A stretch of 40,531 bases of DNA from the NCBI GenBank assembly GCA_031290935.1, contig JAISLK010000014.1, positions 1 through 40,531 on the forward strand, given 5' to 3'. The notes below the pieces were generated by a model. That model did no database searches. It saw nothing but the letters and a program-made list of their open reading frames with translations, and was not told the origin of the DNA. The position numbers were made by a program, and so were the translations under genes. The DNA is from Prevotellaceae bacterium (GTDB taxonomy: Bacteria > Bacteroidota > Bacteroidia > Bacteroidales > UBA932). Below, piece after piece: positions 7,309 to 16,390 of the stretch (position 1 is its first letter; each line of letters starts with the position of its first letter).

Positions 7309-9150
7309 TCAATCGCCAGCTGCCAGCTGCCTCACTGCTCCCTTATCCGCCGAACTGACCATGGATGCGTAGGCCTGTAATGATTTCGGGATATTCCGCC
7401 GGCGGTGCGGGGGCGTAAAGGCTTTATCGCCCCTTGCCAGTTCCTGCGCCTTCCTTGCCGCCCATTCTTCGGCGGAGAGCAGGGCGTTAATCGTCCTTTC
7501 CGGGATGTTTATTTCTATCCGGTCGCCGTCACGCAGCAGCCCGATAGCGCCGCCCGCAGCCGCTTCGGGTGATACATGCCCAATCGACAACCCCGAGGTG
7601 CCGCCCGAAAACCGGCCGTCGGTAATCAACGCGCAAGCCTTGCCCAGCCCGCGTGATTTAAGGTAAGACGTCGGGTAGAGCATCTCCTGCATGCCGGGGC
7701 CGCCTTTCGGCCCTTCGTAAATAATTACCACGACGTCTCCCGCCGTTACCTTCCCGTTCAAAATGCCTTCGCTCGCGGCTTCCTGCGAATCGAATACTTT
7801 CGCCGTGCCGGTAAAGACAAGGATATGCTCGTCCACCCCGGCGGTCTTCACTACGCAGCCATCGGGGGCGATGTTGCCTTTCAGCACCGCCAGCCCGCCG
7901 TCCCGGCTATAGGCGTGGGCGATGTCGCGGATACAGCCGTTGGCGCGGTCGGTATCCAGCGTATCGTAATAAGTTTCCTGGGTGCCCATGCGGGTATTAA
8001 ACGCCTGCCCCGGCGCAGACCTGTACCGCCCGTCCGCCCCGCCGCCCGCCGGGGGGGCCAATATATCGTACCGCTGCAGCGCTTCCGGCAGGGTCAACCC
8101 GTCGACGCGCTTCGGCGCAGGATAAAGCAATCCGCCGGCATGCAGCGCCGACAGGATGCCCAGCACGCCCCCCGCGCGGTTGACGTCTTCTACATAATAG
8201 CTCCCCGTATTGGGGGCGACCTTGCAAAGGCAGGGCGTTTTGCGCGACAGGGCGTCAATATCCTCCATCCCGAACGGCACGCCGGCTTCGTGCGCAACTG
8301 CCAGCAGGTGCAGCACCGTGTTCGTGGAGCCGCCCATCGCAATATCCAGCATCATGGCATTGAGGAACGCTTCGCGCGTAGCGATGCTGCGCGGCAACAC
8401 CGACGTATCGCCGGATTCGTAGTACTTCCGGGCATTTTTGACTATCAGCTGCGCCGCACCGGCAAACAGCCGTTTCCGCCAGGCATGCGTCGCAAGGACC
8501 GTGCCGTTGCCCGGCAGCGCCAAACCGATAGCTTCGCAAAGGCAGTTCATCGAATTGGCGGTAAACATGCCGGAACAGGAGCCGCAGGTCGGGCAGGCAT
8601 GCGCTTCCACCTGCGCTATTTCTTCATCCGGCACGGAAGCGTCGGCGGCTTGCACCATCGCGTCAATCAGGTCCAGCCTGCGCCCGCCCAGCCGCCCGGC
8701 TTCCATCGGCCCGCCCGAAACGAACACCGCCGGGATATTCAGCCGCATGGCCGCCATCAGCATGCCCGGCGTAATTTTATCGCAGTTGCTGATGCAAATC
8801 ATTGCATCAGCGCGGTGGGCGTTCACCATATATTCGACGCTGTCGGCAATCAAATCGCGTGAAGGGAGGGAATAGAGCATCCCGTCATGCCCCATCGCAA
8901 TGCCGTCGTCAATAGCAATCGTATTAAATTCGGCGGCGAAGCACCCGAGGGCTTCTATTTCCGCCTTCACCCACTGCCCCGCTTCATGCAGGTGCACATG
9001 CCCCGGCACAAACTGCGTAAACGAATTGGCTATGGCGATAACCGGTTTCCCGGCGTGTTCCGGCTTCATGCCGTTGGCTTTCCACAGCGCCCGTGCGCCC
9101 GCCATTTTACGGCCATTCATCCCGGCATAACTGCGTAATTGAATCTTCAT
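7309..9150 (-). CDS. ilvD: dihydroxy-acid dehydratase
   Basis: Iron-sulfur dehydratase that converts 2,3-dihydroxy acids to 2-oxo acids, the third step of valine and isoleucine synthesis. Cluster-binding cysteine segments are [12 protein letters not shown] and [38 protein letters not shown] in the C-terminal barrel is diagnostic. Length 613 is near the usual 616. It is first in the ilvD-ilvB-ilvN-ilvC set, with ilvB 54 bases downstream. The last residues (RQLAAGD) are encoded by CAGCTGGCAGCTGGC-like repeat sequence, so the tail and stop seem to come from the spacer repeat. Start [10 protein letters not shown] is the normal family start. Confidence 0.95.
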   Translation of the reverse strand: MKIQLRSYAGMNGRKMAGARALWKANGMKPEHAGKPVIAIANSFTQFVPGHVHLHEAGQWVKAEIEALGCFAAEFNTIAIDDGIAMGHDGMLYSLPSRDLIADSVEYMVNAHRADAMICISNCDKITPGMLMAAMRLNIPAVFVSGGPMEAGRLGGRRLDLIDAMVQAADASVPDEEIAQVEAHACPTCGSCSGMFTANSMNCLCEAIGLALPGNGTVLATHAWRKRLFAGAAQLIVKNARKYYESGDTSVLPRSIATREAFLNAMMLDIAMGGSTNTVLHLLAVAHEAGVPFGMEDIDALSRKTPCLCKVAPNTGSYYVEDVNRAGGVLGILSALHAGGLLYPAPKRVDGLTLPEALQRYDILAPPAGGGADGRYRSAPGQAFNTRMGTQETYYDTLDTDRANGCIRDIAHAYSRDGGLAVLKGNIAPDGCVVKTAGVDEHILVFTGTAKVFDSQEAASEGILNGKVTAGDVVVIIYEGPKGGPGMQEMLYPTSYLKSRGLGKACALITDGRFSGGTSGLSIGHVSPEAAAGGAIGLLRDGDRIEINIPERTINALLSAEEWAARKAQELARGDKAFTPPHRRRNIPKSLQAYASMVSSADKGAVRQLAAGD

Positions 9151-9169
9151 TGGTTTTCTATTGAGGCGA

Positions 9170-9177
9170 CAAAGGTA
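9170..9177 (-). promoter_or_regulatory. candidate -7 box for the ilv genes
   Basis: TACCTTTG on the minus strand, 20 bases upstream of the ilvD start; no matching TTTG is seen at -33. Confidence 0.45.
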
Positions 9178-9183
9178 AGAAAA

Positions 9184-9259
9184 AATATTGATGTGATGAT
9201 GAGTTAATGTGGCGATGTGATAATATTGATGTGATGATGAGTTAATGTGGCGATGTGAT
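9184..9259. repeat. two 38-bp direct repeats
   Basis: Two adjacent copies (9184-9221 and 9222-9259) of a unit starting AATATTGATGTGATGATGAG. The unit contains the TGATGTGATGATG element seen at several gene ends. Confidence 0.9.
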
Positions 9260-9271
9260 AATGGGCAGATT

Positions 9272-9458
9272 CAACTGCCAACTGCCACTTTCCTAAAGAC
9301 GTTTCGTGCGGGCGGCGGTTACCATGTCCTGCAAAGACAACACTTGATTAACCGCAGGCTTCAGCTTGCGGCCGGGCAACTGCGCCGGACAGCGTCCCGC
9401 ACGGGACGATACGTAACAGTTGCTCACGGGCTGGCGCCGGCGGGGGTGCGGGAAAGAA
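9272..9458. repeat. conserved leader of the first 41-bp array (copy 1)
   Basis: About 180 bases that recur at 16201-16387; positions 9343-9419 are identical to 16274-16350 (77 bases). The core can form an 8-bp hairpin CCGCAGGC/GCTTGCGG with loop TTCA (9352-9371, one G-T pair) and a hairpin CGTCCC/GGGACG (9393-9408). It ends in GCTGGCGCCGGCGGGGG. It may be a structured RNA or a repeat family head; open frames on both strands look like shadows. Confidence 0.85.
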
Positions 9459-9780
9459 TCCGACGCTTCGGATTTCGTCCGGAAGCGTCCGGGAAAGAAT
9501 CCGACGCTTCGGATTTTGTCCGGAAACCTCCGGGAAAGAATCCGACGCTTCGGATTTCGTCTGGAAACCTCCGGGAAAGAATCCGGCGCTTCGGATTTCG
9601 TCCGGAAACCTCCGGGAAAGAATCCGACGCTTCGGATTTCGTCCGGAAACCTCCGGGAAGGAATCCGGCGCTTCGGATTTCGTCCGGAAACCTCCGGGAA
9701 AGAATCCGGCGCTTCGGATTTCGTCCGGAAACCTCCGGGAAGGAATCCGGCGCTTCGGATTTTGTCCGGAAGCGTCGGGA
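9459..9780. repeat. 41-bp tandem array 1 (8 units)
   Basis: Units start at 9459, 9500, 9541, 9582, 9623, 9664, 9705 and 9746, exactly 41 bp apart, with very few substitutions. Each contains AATCCGACGCTTCGGATT, a 7-bp stem with tetraloop CGCT, and a second weak palindrome CCGGAAACCTCCGG. The period is not a multiple of 3, so frames rotate and coding is unlikely. There are no unique spacers, so it is not a CRISPR. It lies between the pheT 3' end and the ilvD promoter. Confidence 0.93.
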
Positions 9781-9926
9781 CGCCTTCCGGCAAGTTTGTC
9801 AGAAGTGTGAAACTATGTATATATGTATAAGCAACCGCTATTTTACAGGCGGACGGCTGCGCCGCGCCTGCCATCACACATCCCTTGCGCCGCAAAGGCG
9901 CCAGCAATTCATAATTCATCATCACA

Positions 9927-12389
9927 TCATAAAGCCCGCAGCGTCGCGGAAAAATGTTGCTCAAATGCTTTCAGCAGGCTGTCCATGATACGTTCGATAT
10001 GTTGGTCGGCAAGGGTTTTTTCCTTATCCTGCAATACAAAACTCAGGGCATACTGTTTCTTGCCTTGCGGCAGTTTGTCGCCGCGATAGACGTCAAATAA
10101 ATTGACGCGCGTCAACAAATTCCTCCCTGTTTTGAAAGCGAGGCCGCGCAATTGGGCGTAGGTGATTTTCTCATCTACCACCAGCGCCAGGTCGCGCCGC
10201 ACTTCGGGGAATTTCGGCCATTCCGCATACTGCACCTTGTGGTTCCTGGCCGCCCTGAACAGCCAGCTGCCGGCGATTTCTGCCGCAAAAACTTCCTGCT
10301 TGATGTCGAACGGCTGGCGTATTTTTTTTGATACGGCGCCCAGTACGGCCACTACCTTACCGTTCCGGAGGTATTGCAGCCCGCCGGAAAATATATCCGC
10401 CGGCGCTTCATCCGTATCCAAATCGCCAACCGCCACGCCGAAACGTTCCAGCAGGCTTTCCACATAGCCTTTCAAATAGAAGAAATCCGAACGTTCCTGC
10501 GGCTGCCGCCAGTTTTGCATGGCGGTATAACCGGTAATAAAGACGCCCAGTTGCAGCGCTTCGTCATAGGCTTTCAGCGAGCCGTCGTCGCGGGCGGCGT
10601 CGAACGCATAACAGTTGCCCCATTCGAATAATTTTAAATCGGCATGCTGCCGGTTGATGTTACGCGCAATGGATTCCAGCCCGCCGAAGAGCAGCGTCTG
10701 CCGCAGTACATTCAAGTCGCTGCTCAGCGGATTGAGGATACGCGCCGCTTTCTCCGCAGGAAACGTTTGCAGCGACCGGTAATATTCCGCTTTGGTCAGC
10801 GAATTGTTCATCATCTCGTAAAATCCGTTTGCCACCAAGTAATCCGACACCGTGTCCTGGATTTTTTCCTTATCCGGCCGGACGGCGTGGGACAGCGTAA
10901 CCGCAGTACGCGCCGGGATTTCCACGTTATTGTATCCATAAATCCGCAAAATTTCTTCCACCACATCGCACTCGCGCGTAACATCCACGCGGTATGCAGG
11001 CACAGTTACCTGTAACCCCGCGGCGTCTTCGCTGCCAATCGTAAAATCCAGCCGTTGCAGGATACGGATAACAGTTTCCCTGTCTATTTTTTTCCCGATG
11101 AGCCGTTCCATCCGGGCGTAGTCCAGCTGCACCACAGCAGGGGCAACGGGCGACGGGTACAGGTCTATCATTTCACCGGCGACGTCGCCGCCGGCAAGTT
11201 CCCGAATCAACTGCACCGCGCGTTTCAGCGCATACGGCGGGATTTGCGGGTCGGCGCCGCGTTCGTAGCGGAAGGAAGCATCGGTGTTCAATCCGTGCCG
11301 CCGGGCGGTCTTGCGAATCCACACCGGATGGAAACAGGCGCTTTCGAGGAAGACGTTTTTCGTTTTTTCGGTTACGCCGTTTTCCAGCCCGCCGAATACG
11401 CCGGCGATACACATCGGGCGGCGGGCGCTGCAAATCATCAGGTCTTGCGCATGCAATGTGCGTTCCACGCCGTCGAGCGTTACGAACGTGGCGCCTTCGG
11501 GGCAGGTCTTTACTATCACTTCGCCGCCGTCAATCGTGTCGGCGTCGAAAGCATGGAGCGGCTGCCCGATTTCGTGCAGCACATAATTGGTTATATCCAC
11601 CACATTGTTGATGGGGCGCACGCCGATGGCCGTAAGGCGCCGCTGCATCCACTCCGGCGACGGCTGCACGGTAACGCCGCAAACAGTTATGCCGGTATAG
11701 CGGGGGCAGGCTACAGGGTTTTCCACCGTAACACGCACCGGGTTCACTGCCGCAGGCGCGGCCGGCGTTACCGGCGCGGCATCCGCCCGGCTATTATTCT
11801 TTTTCCAGTCTATGTTTAACGCCGCCGCCAAGTCACGCGCTACGCCTGTGTGCGAAGCGGCGTCAATCCGGTTGGGCGTTAACCCGATTTCAAATATGGC
11901 GTCGCTTTCCAGTGCAAGCCATTCGCTCAATGGCGTGCCGGGCGCGGCTTCCGGCGACAACACCATAATGCCGTCGTGATTATTTCCCAAGCCCAATTCA
12001 TCTTCGGCGCAAATCATACCCATAGATTCTACGCCGCGCAATTTCGATTTTTTGATTTTCACTTCTTCGCCGTTGGCGAAATACAGCGTTGTACCGACAG
12101 TAGCGACAGGCGCTTTTTTCCCGGCTGCCACATTGGGCGCGCCGCAAACAATCTGCAACGGTTCGCCGGCGCCGATATTTACTTTCGTTACGCGCAGTTT
12201 GTCGGCGTCGGGATGCGGCGCACATTCCAGCACTTCGCCTACCACTACGCCCTGCAAGCCGCCTTTTACCGCCTCCTGCCGCGTGATGGCTTCTACTTCT
12301 AGTCCTATGCTCGTTAACACTTCCGCCACCCGTTCGGGCGTTTCGGCAACAGGCAGGTAATCTTTCAACCAATTGTACGATATCTTCAT
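9927..12389 (-). CDS. pheT: phenylalanyl-tRNA synthetase beta subunit
   Basis: Beta chain of the heterotetrameric enzyme that charges tRNA-Phe. An N-terminal tRNA-binding (EMAP/OB) domain covers about 40-150 (VVVGEVLECAPHPDADKLRV). B3/B4 editing-region segments follow (ICSARRPMCIAGVFGG), then B5, a catalytic-like core, and the C-terminal FDX-ACB anticodon-binding domain ending in LLKAFEQHFSATLRAL. The start MKISYNWLKDYLP at 12389 is the family start. A longer frame begins at 12416 but would overlap a -7 box at 12414-12421. About 820 residues is the normal length. The stop TGA is part of TTATGATGTGATGATG. pheS is not in the window. Confidence 0.95.
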   Translation of the reverse strand: MKISYNWLKDYLPVAETPERVAEVLTSIGLEVEAITRQEAVKGGLQGVVVGEVLECAPHPDADKLRVTKVNIGAGEPLQIVCGAPNVAAGKKAPVATVGTTLYFANGEEVKIKKSKLRGVESMGMICAEDELGLGNNHDGIMVLSPEAAPGTPLSEWLALESDAIFEIGLTPNRIDAASHTGVARDLAAALNIDWKKNNSRADAAPVTPAAPAAVNPVRVTVENPVACPRYTGITVCGVTVQPSPEWMQRRLTAIGVRPINNVVDITNYVLHEIGQPLHAFDADTIDGGEVIVKTCPEGATFVTLDGVERTLHAQDLMICSARRPMCIAGVFGGLENGVTEKTKNVFLESACFHPVWIRKTARRHGLNTDASFRYERGADPQIPPYALKRAVQLIRELAGGDVAGEMIDLYPSPVAPAVVQLDYARMERLIGKKIDRETVIRILQRLDFTIGSEDAAGLQVTVPAYRVDVTRECDVVEEILRIYGYNNVEIPARTAVTLSHAVRPDKEKIQDTVSDYLVANGFYEMMNNSLTKAEYYRSLQTFPAEKAARILNPLSSDLNVLRQTLLFGGLESIARNINRQHADLKLFEWGNCYAFDAARDDGSLKAYDEALQLGVFITGYTAMQNWRQPQERSDFFYLKGYVESLLERFGVAVGDLDTDEAPADIFSGGLQYLRNGKVVAVLGAVSKKIRQPFDIKQEVFAAEIAGSWLFRAARNHKVQYAEWPKFPEVRRDLALVVDEKITYAQLRGLAFKTGRNLLTRVNLFDVYRGDKLPQGKKQYALSFVLQDKEKTLADQHIERIMDSLLKAFEQHFSATLRAL

Positions 12390-12413
12390 AATTACGAACT
12401 GTAAAAAAGTTGT

Positions 12414-12421
12414 CAAAGGTA
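12414..12421 (-). promoter_or_regulatory. candidate -7 box for pheT
   Basis: TACCTTTG on the minus strand, 24 bases before the chosen pheT start. Its position argues against the longer start at 12416. Confidence 0.45.
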
Positions 12422-12496
12422 ACGATTTTTTTGCAAAGGTCAGTTAGGAATTAGGAATTGGGGGACGCCGGCCTGTATCATCACATCACCTTCCTG

Positions 12497-12528
12497 TTTG
12501 CAAAAACCCGCTTTTTTACCTATTTTTG
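12497..12528 (+). promoter_or_regulatory. Bacteroidota-type promoter for the DUF3109-rocD-ctlX genes
   Basis: TTTG at 12497-12500, a 20-base spacer and TATTTTTG at 12521-12528, a full consensus match. It places transcription start near 12534, so the earlier in-frame ATG at 12498 cannot be used. Confidence 0.75.
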
Positions 12529-12554
12529 TTCAGCCGGTTTACAAAACAACAAAA

Positions 12555-13142
12555 ATGATGATGGCTCCCATTATACAGATAGACGACAAACTGATTAGCG
12601 CTGACGTGTGGCAGGAACATTTTGCGTGCGATATTTCACAATGCGCCGGCATTTGCTGCGTATATGGCGACAGCGGTGCGCCGCTTGAGCCTGCCGAAGC
12701 GGACATTTTGCAAAAGGAATACCCGAACTTCAGGGCTTACATGAAGCCCGAAGGCGTTAAAGCCGTGGAAGCGCAAGGCGTGGCGGCGCTTGATGATGAA
12801 AACGAGCTGGGCACGCCGCTCATCGCAAACAAAGAATGCGCCTACTCCTGTTTCGACAAAGACAATATTTGTTACTGCGCTATCGAACGCGCCTGCCGCG
12901 AAGGGAAAACCGCTTTCCGCAAACCCATATCATGCTGGCTCTACCCCATTCGCATGAAGCGGTTCAAGGCAACTATCGGGTTAAATTACGACCGGCAACA
13001 TTTGTGTGATGCGGCGCGGGCAAAAGGGAAGGAAGAAAATATACCGGTATTCCGTTTCCTCCGCGAACCGCTTATTTACCGCTTCGGCAAAGAATTTTAT
13101 GAAGAAATGGAAAAAATTTATTTAATAAATAAGGAACACTGA
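12555..13142 (+). CDS. DUF3109 family cysteine-rich protein
   Basis: About 195 residues, recognised by likeness to the Bacteroidota DUF3109 family: [13 protein letters not shown], then [20 protein letters not shown], later [20 protein letters not shown] and [11 protein letters not shown]. The many spaced cysteines suggest a metal or iron-sulfur site, as in CxxCx-type zinc/iron-chelating families; the biochemical role is unknown. Start chosen at the first of three consecutive ATG codons (12555/12558/12561), 27 bases after the -7 box; the last ATG may be the real one. It ends one base before rocD and is clearly in the same transcript. Confidence 0.8.
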   Translation: MMMAPIIQIDDKLISADVWQEHFACDISQCAGICCVYGDSGAPLEPAEADILQKEYPNFRAYMKPEGVKAVEAQGVAALDDENELGTPLIANKECAYSCFDKDNICYCAIERACREGKTAFRKPISCWLYPIRMKRFKATIGLNYDRQHLCDAARAKGKEENIPVFRFLREPLIYRFGKEFYEEMEKIYLINKEH

Positions 13143-13143
13143 T

Positions 13144-14367
13144 ATGGAAAATAAACAAACGGCGTACATGGAACTGGAAAACCGTTTCGGCGCACATAAC
13201 TACCACCCGCTGCCGGTAGTGCTCGAACGCGGCGAAGGCGTTCACGTATGGGATGTCGATGGGAAAAAATACTTTGATTTCCTTTCGGCCTATTCGGCGG
13301 TGAACCAGGGGCACTGCCATCCGAAAATCGTGCAGGCGCTCACGAAGCAGGCGCAAAAACTGTGTTTGACTTCCCGCGCTTTTTTCAATGACTGTTTGGG
13401 AACGTATGAAAAATATGTTACGGAATATTTCGGCTACCAGCGGGTATTGCCCATGAACACCGGCGCTGAAGCCGTGGAAACGGCGCTGAAGCTGGCCCGC
13501 CGCTGGGGATATGTCAAAAAGGGCATCCCCGAAGACGCAGCGTTGGTAGTGGTGTGCGAAGGCAATTTTCACGGACGTACCATCAGCATCGTATCCATGT
13601 CGAGCGACCCCGATGCGTATGCGCGTTTCGGCCCTTTCACGCCCGGGTTTATTAAGATTCCGTACAACGACGCTACGGCGCTGGAACGCGTATTCAACGA
13701 ACAGGGCAGCCGCATTGCCGCCTTTCTTGTGGAACCGATACAGGGCGAAGCGGGCGTCTTCGTCCCCGACGACGGGTATTTAAAAACCTGCGCGGATTTA
13801 TGTAAAAAACACCGCATACTTTTTATTGCCGACGAAGTGCAGACCGGCATTGCACGCACCGGCCGTCTCCTGTGCTGCGACCATGAAAACGTGCGCCCCG
13901 ACCTGTTGATACTCGGAAAAGCCTTGTCCGGCGGGGTATTGCCGGTGTCGGCCGTGCTCTCCGACGATGAGGTGATGCTGACCATTCATCCGGGCGAACA
14001 CGGTTCCACTTTCGGCGGTTTCCCATTGGCATGCAAAGTAGCCATCGCCGCGCTGGAAGTAGTGCGCGAAGAGAAACTGGCGGAACGCGCCGACCGGCTG
14101 GGCGCCATTTTACGCGAAAAACTGGCGGAAATACATTCGCCCATGATTCGCCACATACGCGGGAAAGGGCTGCTCAATGCGGTGGTTATCGAGCCGGCAA
14201 ACGGGAAAGAAGCATGGGACGTATGCCTGAAAATGGCGGAAAACGGGCTGCTCGCAAAACCGACCCACCGCCATATCATCCGCCTGGCTCCCCCGCTGGT
14301 CATCACCGAAGCGCAAATCATCGAGGCGGTGGGTATCATCAAAGAATCTGTTGCATTCGCACGATAG
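13144..14367 (+). CDS. rocD: ornithine aminotransferase (ornithine--oxo-acid transaminase)
   Basis: PLP class III aminotransferase. It moves the delta-amino group of ornithine to 2-oxoglutarate, giving glutamate semialdehyde and linking arginine breakdown to proline and glutamate. [20 protein letters not shown] at the N-terminus, [19 protein letters not shown], the phosphate site [16 protein letters not shown], and GNFHGRTIS are typical of ornithine rather than acetylornithine enzymes. The PLP lysine lies in [17 protein letters not shown] (K259) and the cofactor-binding Asp in [14 protein letters not shown]. Length 407 is normal. It follows the DUF3109 gene by one base and precedes a CtlX-type hydrolase. 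Confidence 0.93.
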   Translation: MENKQTAYMELENRFGAHNYHPLPVVLERGEGVHVWDVDGKKYFDFLSAYSAVNQGHCHPKIVQALTKQAQKLCLTSRAFFNDCLGTYEKYVTEYFGYQRVLPMNTGAEAVETALKLARRWGYVKKGIPEDAALVVVCEGNFHGRTISIVSMSSDPDAYARFGPFTPGFIKIPYNDATALERVFNEQGSRIAAFLVEPIQGEAGVFVPDDGYLKTCADLCKKHRILFIADEVQTGIARTGRLLCCDHENVRPDLLILGKALSGGVLPVSAVLSDDEVMLTIHPGEHGSTFGGFPLACKVAIAALEVVREEKLAERADRLGAILREKLAEIHSPMIRHIRGKGLLNAVVIEPANGKEAWDVCLKMAENGLLAKPTHRHIIRLAPPLVITEAQIIEAVGIIKESVAFAR

Positions 14368-14442
14368 AATGAATACACTACTAAGGAGGCCTAATTGAAA
14401 AGGAGGGGCTATAGTAACTGTGCAAAAAATAATGACCGATTT

Positions 14443-15330
14443 ATGACTGCCTCGCACGTACTGATGATTCGCCCGGCGCGTTTCGGCTACAATGCCGAAA
14501 CGGCGGTAAACAATGCGTTCCAGCAAGCCGGCGGGCGCAATGCACAGGAAGAAGCGCTGAAAGAATTTGACGCATTTGTCGCCTTGCTGCGGGTGCACGG
14601 CATCACCGTAACCGTCTTTGACGACACGCCGGAGCCGCATACGCCCGATTCGATTTTCCCCAATAACTGGATTTCGTTCCATACCGGCGGCACGGTGTGC
14701 CTCTACCCGATGTTTGCCGAAAACCGGCGGCTGGAGCGCAAAGCCATAGACGCTGTAAAAAACGCTTTCCACATCCGGCGGCTCCTTGACTTTACGCATT
14801 ACGAAACGCAGGGGCTTTTTCTGGAAGGCACCGGCAGCATGGTCTTCGACCGCCGCCGGCAGATAGCTTACGCCTGCCGCTCGCCCCGCACCAGTGAAAA
14901 AGCGCTGCAGGACTTTTGCCGGCAGATGCACTTTTCGCCCATTCTGTTCCATGCGACGGACAGCCGCGGGCAAGCCATTTACCACACCAACGTGATGCTG
15001 TGCGTAGCGGAAGATTTTGCCGTTGCATGCCTCGAAAGTATCACGGATACACAGGAACAGTCCCTCCTGGTAAATAAATTAAAGGAAACGGGAAAAGAAA
15101 TCATACCGGTTACGGGTTCACAAATGGCGCATTTTGCCGGTAACATGCTGTCGCTGCAAAACCGCGAAGGGAAACGCTTTTTAATACTTTCCGACACCGC
15201 CCGGCGCGCCCTGACGCCTGCACAGGCAGCCGTACTGGGAAAATACAGCGAACTGCTTTCGCCGGCTATCCCCACCATCGAACGTAACGGCGGCGGAAGC
15301 GCCCGCTGCATGATGGCGGAAGTATTTTAA
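14443..15330 (+). CDS. ctlX: CtlX-type citrulline/arginine hydrolase (amidinotransferase superfamily)
   Basis: About 295 residues of the amidinotransferase/deiminase (pentein) fold. MIRPARFGYNAETAVNN, then DSIFPNNWISFH with its Asp/Asn cluster, LEGTGSMVFDR (acidic catalytic pair region), YHTNVMLCVAEDFAV (catalytic His) and the C-terminal GGGSARCMMAE (nucleophile Cys) are the family's active-site segments in order. In Bacteroidota such proteins are annotated as citrulline-utilisation hydrolase CtlX. Placement right after rocD supports a role in arginine/citrulline/ornithine breakdown, with ornithine passed to RocD. Start set at 14443 because MTASHVLMIRPA matches the family; the open frame extends 16 codons further upstream. 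The 75-base gap may hold a weak separate start. Confidence 0.82.
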   Translation: MTASHVLMIRPARFGYNAETAVNNAFQQAGGRNAQEEALKEFDAFVALLRVHGITVTVFDDTPEPHTPDSIFPNNWISFHTGGTVCLYPMFAENRRLERKAIDAVKNAFHIRRLLDFTHYETQGLFLEGTGSMVFDRRRQIAYACRSPRTSEKALQDFCRQMHFSPILFHATDSRGQAIYHTNVMLCVAEDFAVACLESITDTQEQSLLVNKLKETGKEIIPVTGSQMAHFAGNMLSLQNREGKRFLILSDTARRALTPAQAAVLGKYSELLSPAIPTIERNGGGSARCMMAEVF

Positions 15331-15344
15331 CAACGGGCGTACAT

Positions 15345-16136
15345 TCACCCCAGCGAGACATCCAGAATCATCATCAGCACAAAGCCGGCCATTACCGACA
15401 GCGTCCCGGTATTGGAATGCTCGCCCAGGTGCGCTTCGGGGATGAGTTCCTCAATCACGACGTACAGCATCGCCCCCGCGGCGAAAGACAGCAGCCACGG
15501 CATATACGGCGCAATATAACCGGCCAGGAACGCCATGCCGAAACCAAATACCGGCTCCACAACGCCGGAAGCGCAACCCAGCAGAAACGCCTTTCCCGCC
15601 TTGATTCCCTCCTGCCGGAGCGGCAGCGAAATGGCAGCGCCTTCGGGGAAATTCTGAATCCCGATTCCCAACGCCAGCGCTACGGCCGACGCATACAGCG
15701 CCGGCGTGCCGCCATGCTGCGCCGCCAAAGCAAACGAAAGCCCCACCGCCATCCCTTCGGGAATATTGTGCAGCGTAACCGCCGACACAAGCAGCGTCGT
15801 ACGTTTCATAGACGACGACAAACCCTCCCGCACGTTGGCGCCCGGATGAAGGTGGGGTATCAGTTTATCGAGGCCAAACAGGAAGAGCGCCCCAAGCACG
15901 CAGCCGCCGGCAGCAGGCAGCCAGCCGATATTTCCCATTGCTTCCGCCTCGTCAATCGCCGGGGAGAGTAACCCGAATACGGCGGCGGCAATCATCACGC
16001 CCGCGGCAAAACCGAGGAAAAGCGTCTGCATCATCCGCCCGGTACGCCGCCGGAAGAAAAAGACCATTGCCGCGCCCAAACAGGTCATCAGGAAAATAAA
16101 ACCCGTACCGCCGGCAATCCATGTAAACTCGCGCAT
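15345..16136 (-). CDS. ZIP family metal (zinc) transporter
   Basis: Inner-membrane divalent metal importer of about 263 residues with eight hydrophobic segments. The two metal-path motifs are present: TLHNIPEGMAVGLSFA (HNxPEG) and GIQNFPEGAAISLPL. A short His-containing loop (LDKLIPHLHPGANV) lies between helices 3 and 4, as in ZupT/GufA members. The organisation fits zinc or broad-range uptake; the actual metal cannot be read. It is convergent with ctlX (14 bases apart). A -7 box lies upstream at 16167-16174. Confidence 0.9.
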   Translation of the reverse strand: MREFTWIAGGTGFIFLMTCLGAAMVFFFRRRTGRMMQTLFLGFAAGVMIAAAVFGLLSPAIDEAEAMGNIGWLPAAGGCVLGALFLFGLDKLIPHLHPGANVREGLSSSMKRTTLLVSAVTLHNIPEGMAVGLSFALAAQHGGTPALYASAVALALGIGIQNFPEGAAISLPLRQEGIKAGKAFLLGCASGVVEPVFGFGMAFLAGYIAPYMPWLLSFAAGAMLYVVIEELIPEAHLGEHSNTGTLSVMAGFVLMMILDVSLG

Positions 16137-16166
16137 AAGTATTATTGTTTAGATTTTTTACTCCCC

Positions 16167-16174
16167 CAAAGATA
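16167..16174 (-). promoter_or_regulatory. candidate -7 box for the ZIP transporter
   Basis: TATCTTTG on the minus strand, 31 bases before the start codon. The -33 region falls at the edge of the array leader and has no clear TTTG. Confidence 0.45.
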
Positions 16175-16200
16175 GATGAAAAATTTCATACCGCGGCAGC

Positions 16201-16387
16201 TGCAACTGCCATCAGCAACTTTGCTAAAGATGTTTCGCGCAGGCGGCGGCTGTCATGCCCCGCAGGGACAACGCTTGATTAACCGCAGGCTTCAGCTTGC
16301 GGCCGGGCAACTGCGCCGGACAGCGTCCCGCACGGGACGATACGTAACAGCTGCGCACGGGCTGGCGCCGGCGGGGGTTCGGGACGC
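16201..16387. repeat. conserved leader of the second 41-bp array (copy 2)
   Basis: Second copy of the sequence at 9272-9458, in the same orientation, with the 77-base core 16274-16350 identical and the flanks about 80% alike. It carries the same hairpins and ends in GCTGGCGCCGGCGGGGG before the array. Confidence 0.85.
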
Positions 16388-16390
16388 CGT

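Noticed and set aside
9459-9780. CRISPR array
   Set aside because: The 41-bp units are contiguous and nearly identical throughout, with no unique spacers and no cas genes nearby; the same holds for 16391-16759.
9245-9988. Open frames on both strands across the first 41-bp array
   Set aside because: The period is not a multiple of 3, so the translated pattern changes frame from unit to unit; no ribosome site or family likeness.
12390-12416. Longer PheT start MTTFLQFVI
   Set aside because: The family begins at MKISYNWL and the extension overlaps a -7 promoter box.
12498-12554. Longer start for the DUF3109 protein
   Set aside because: It lies inside the TTTG-N20-TATTTTTG promoter, upstream of the predicted transcription start.
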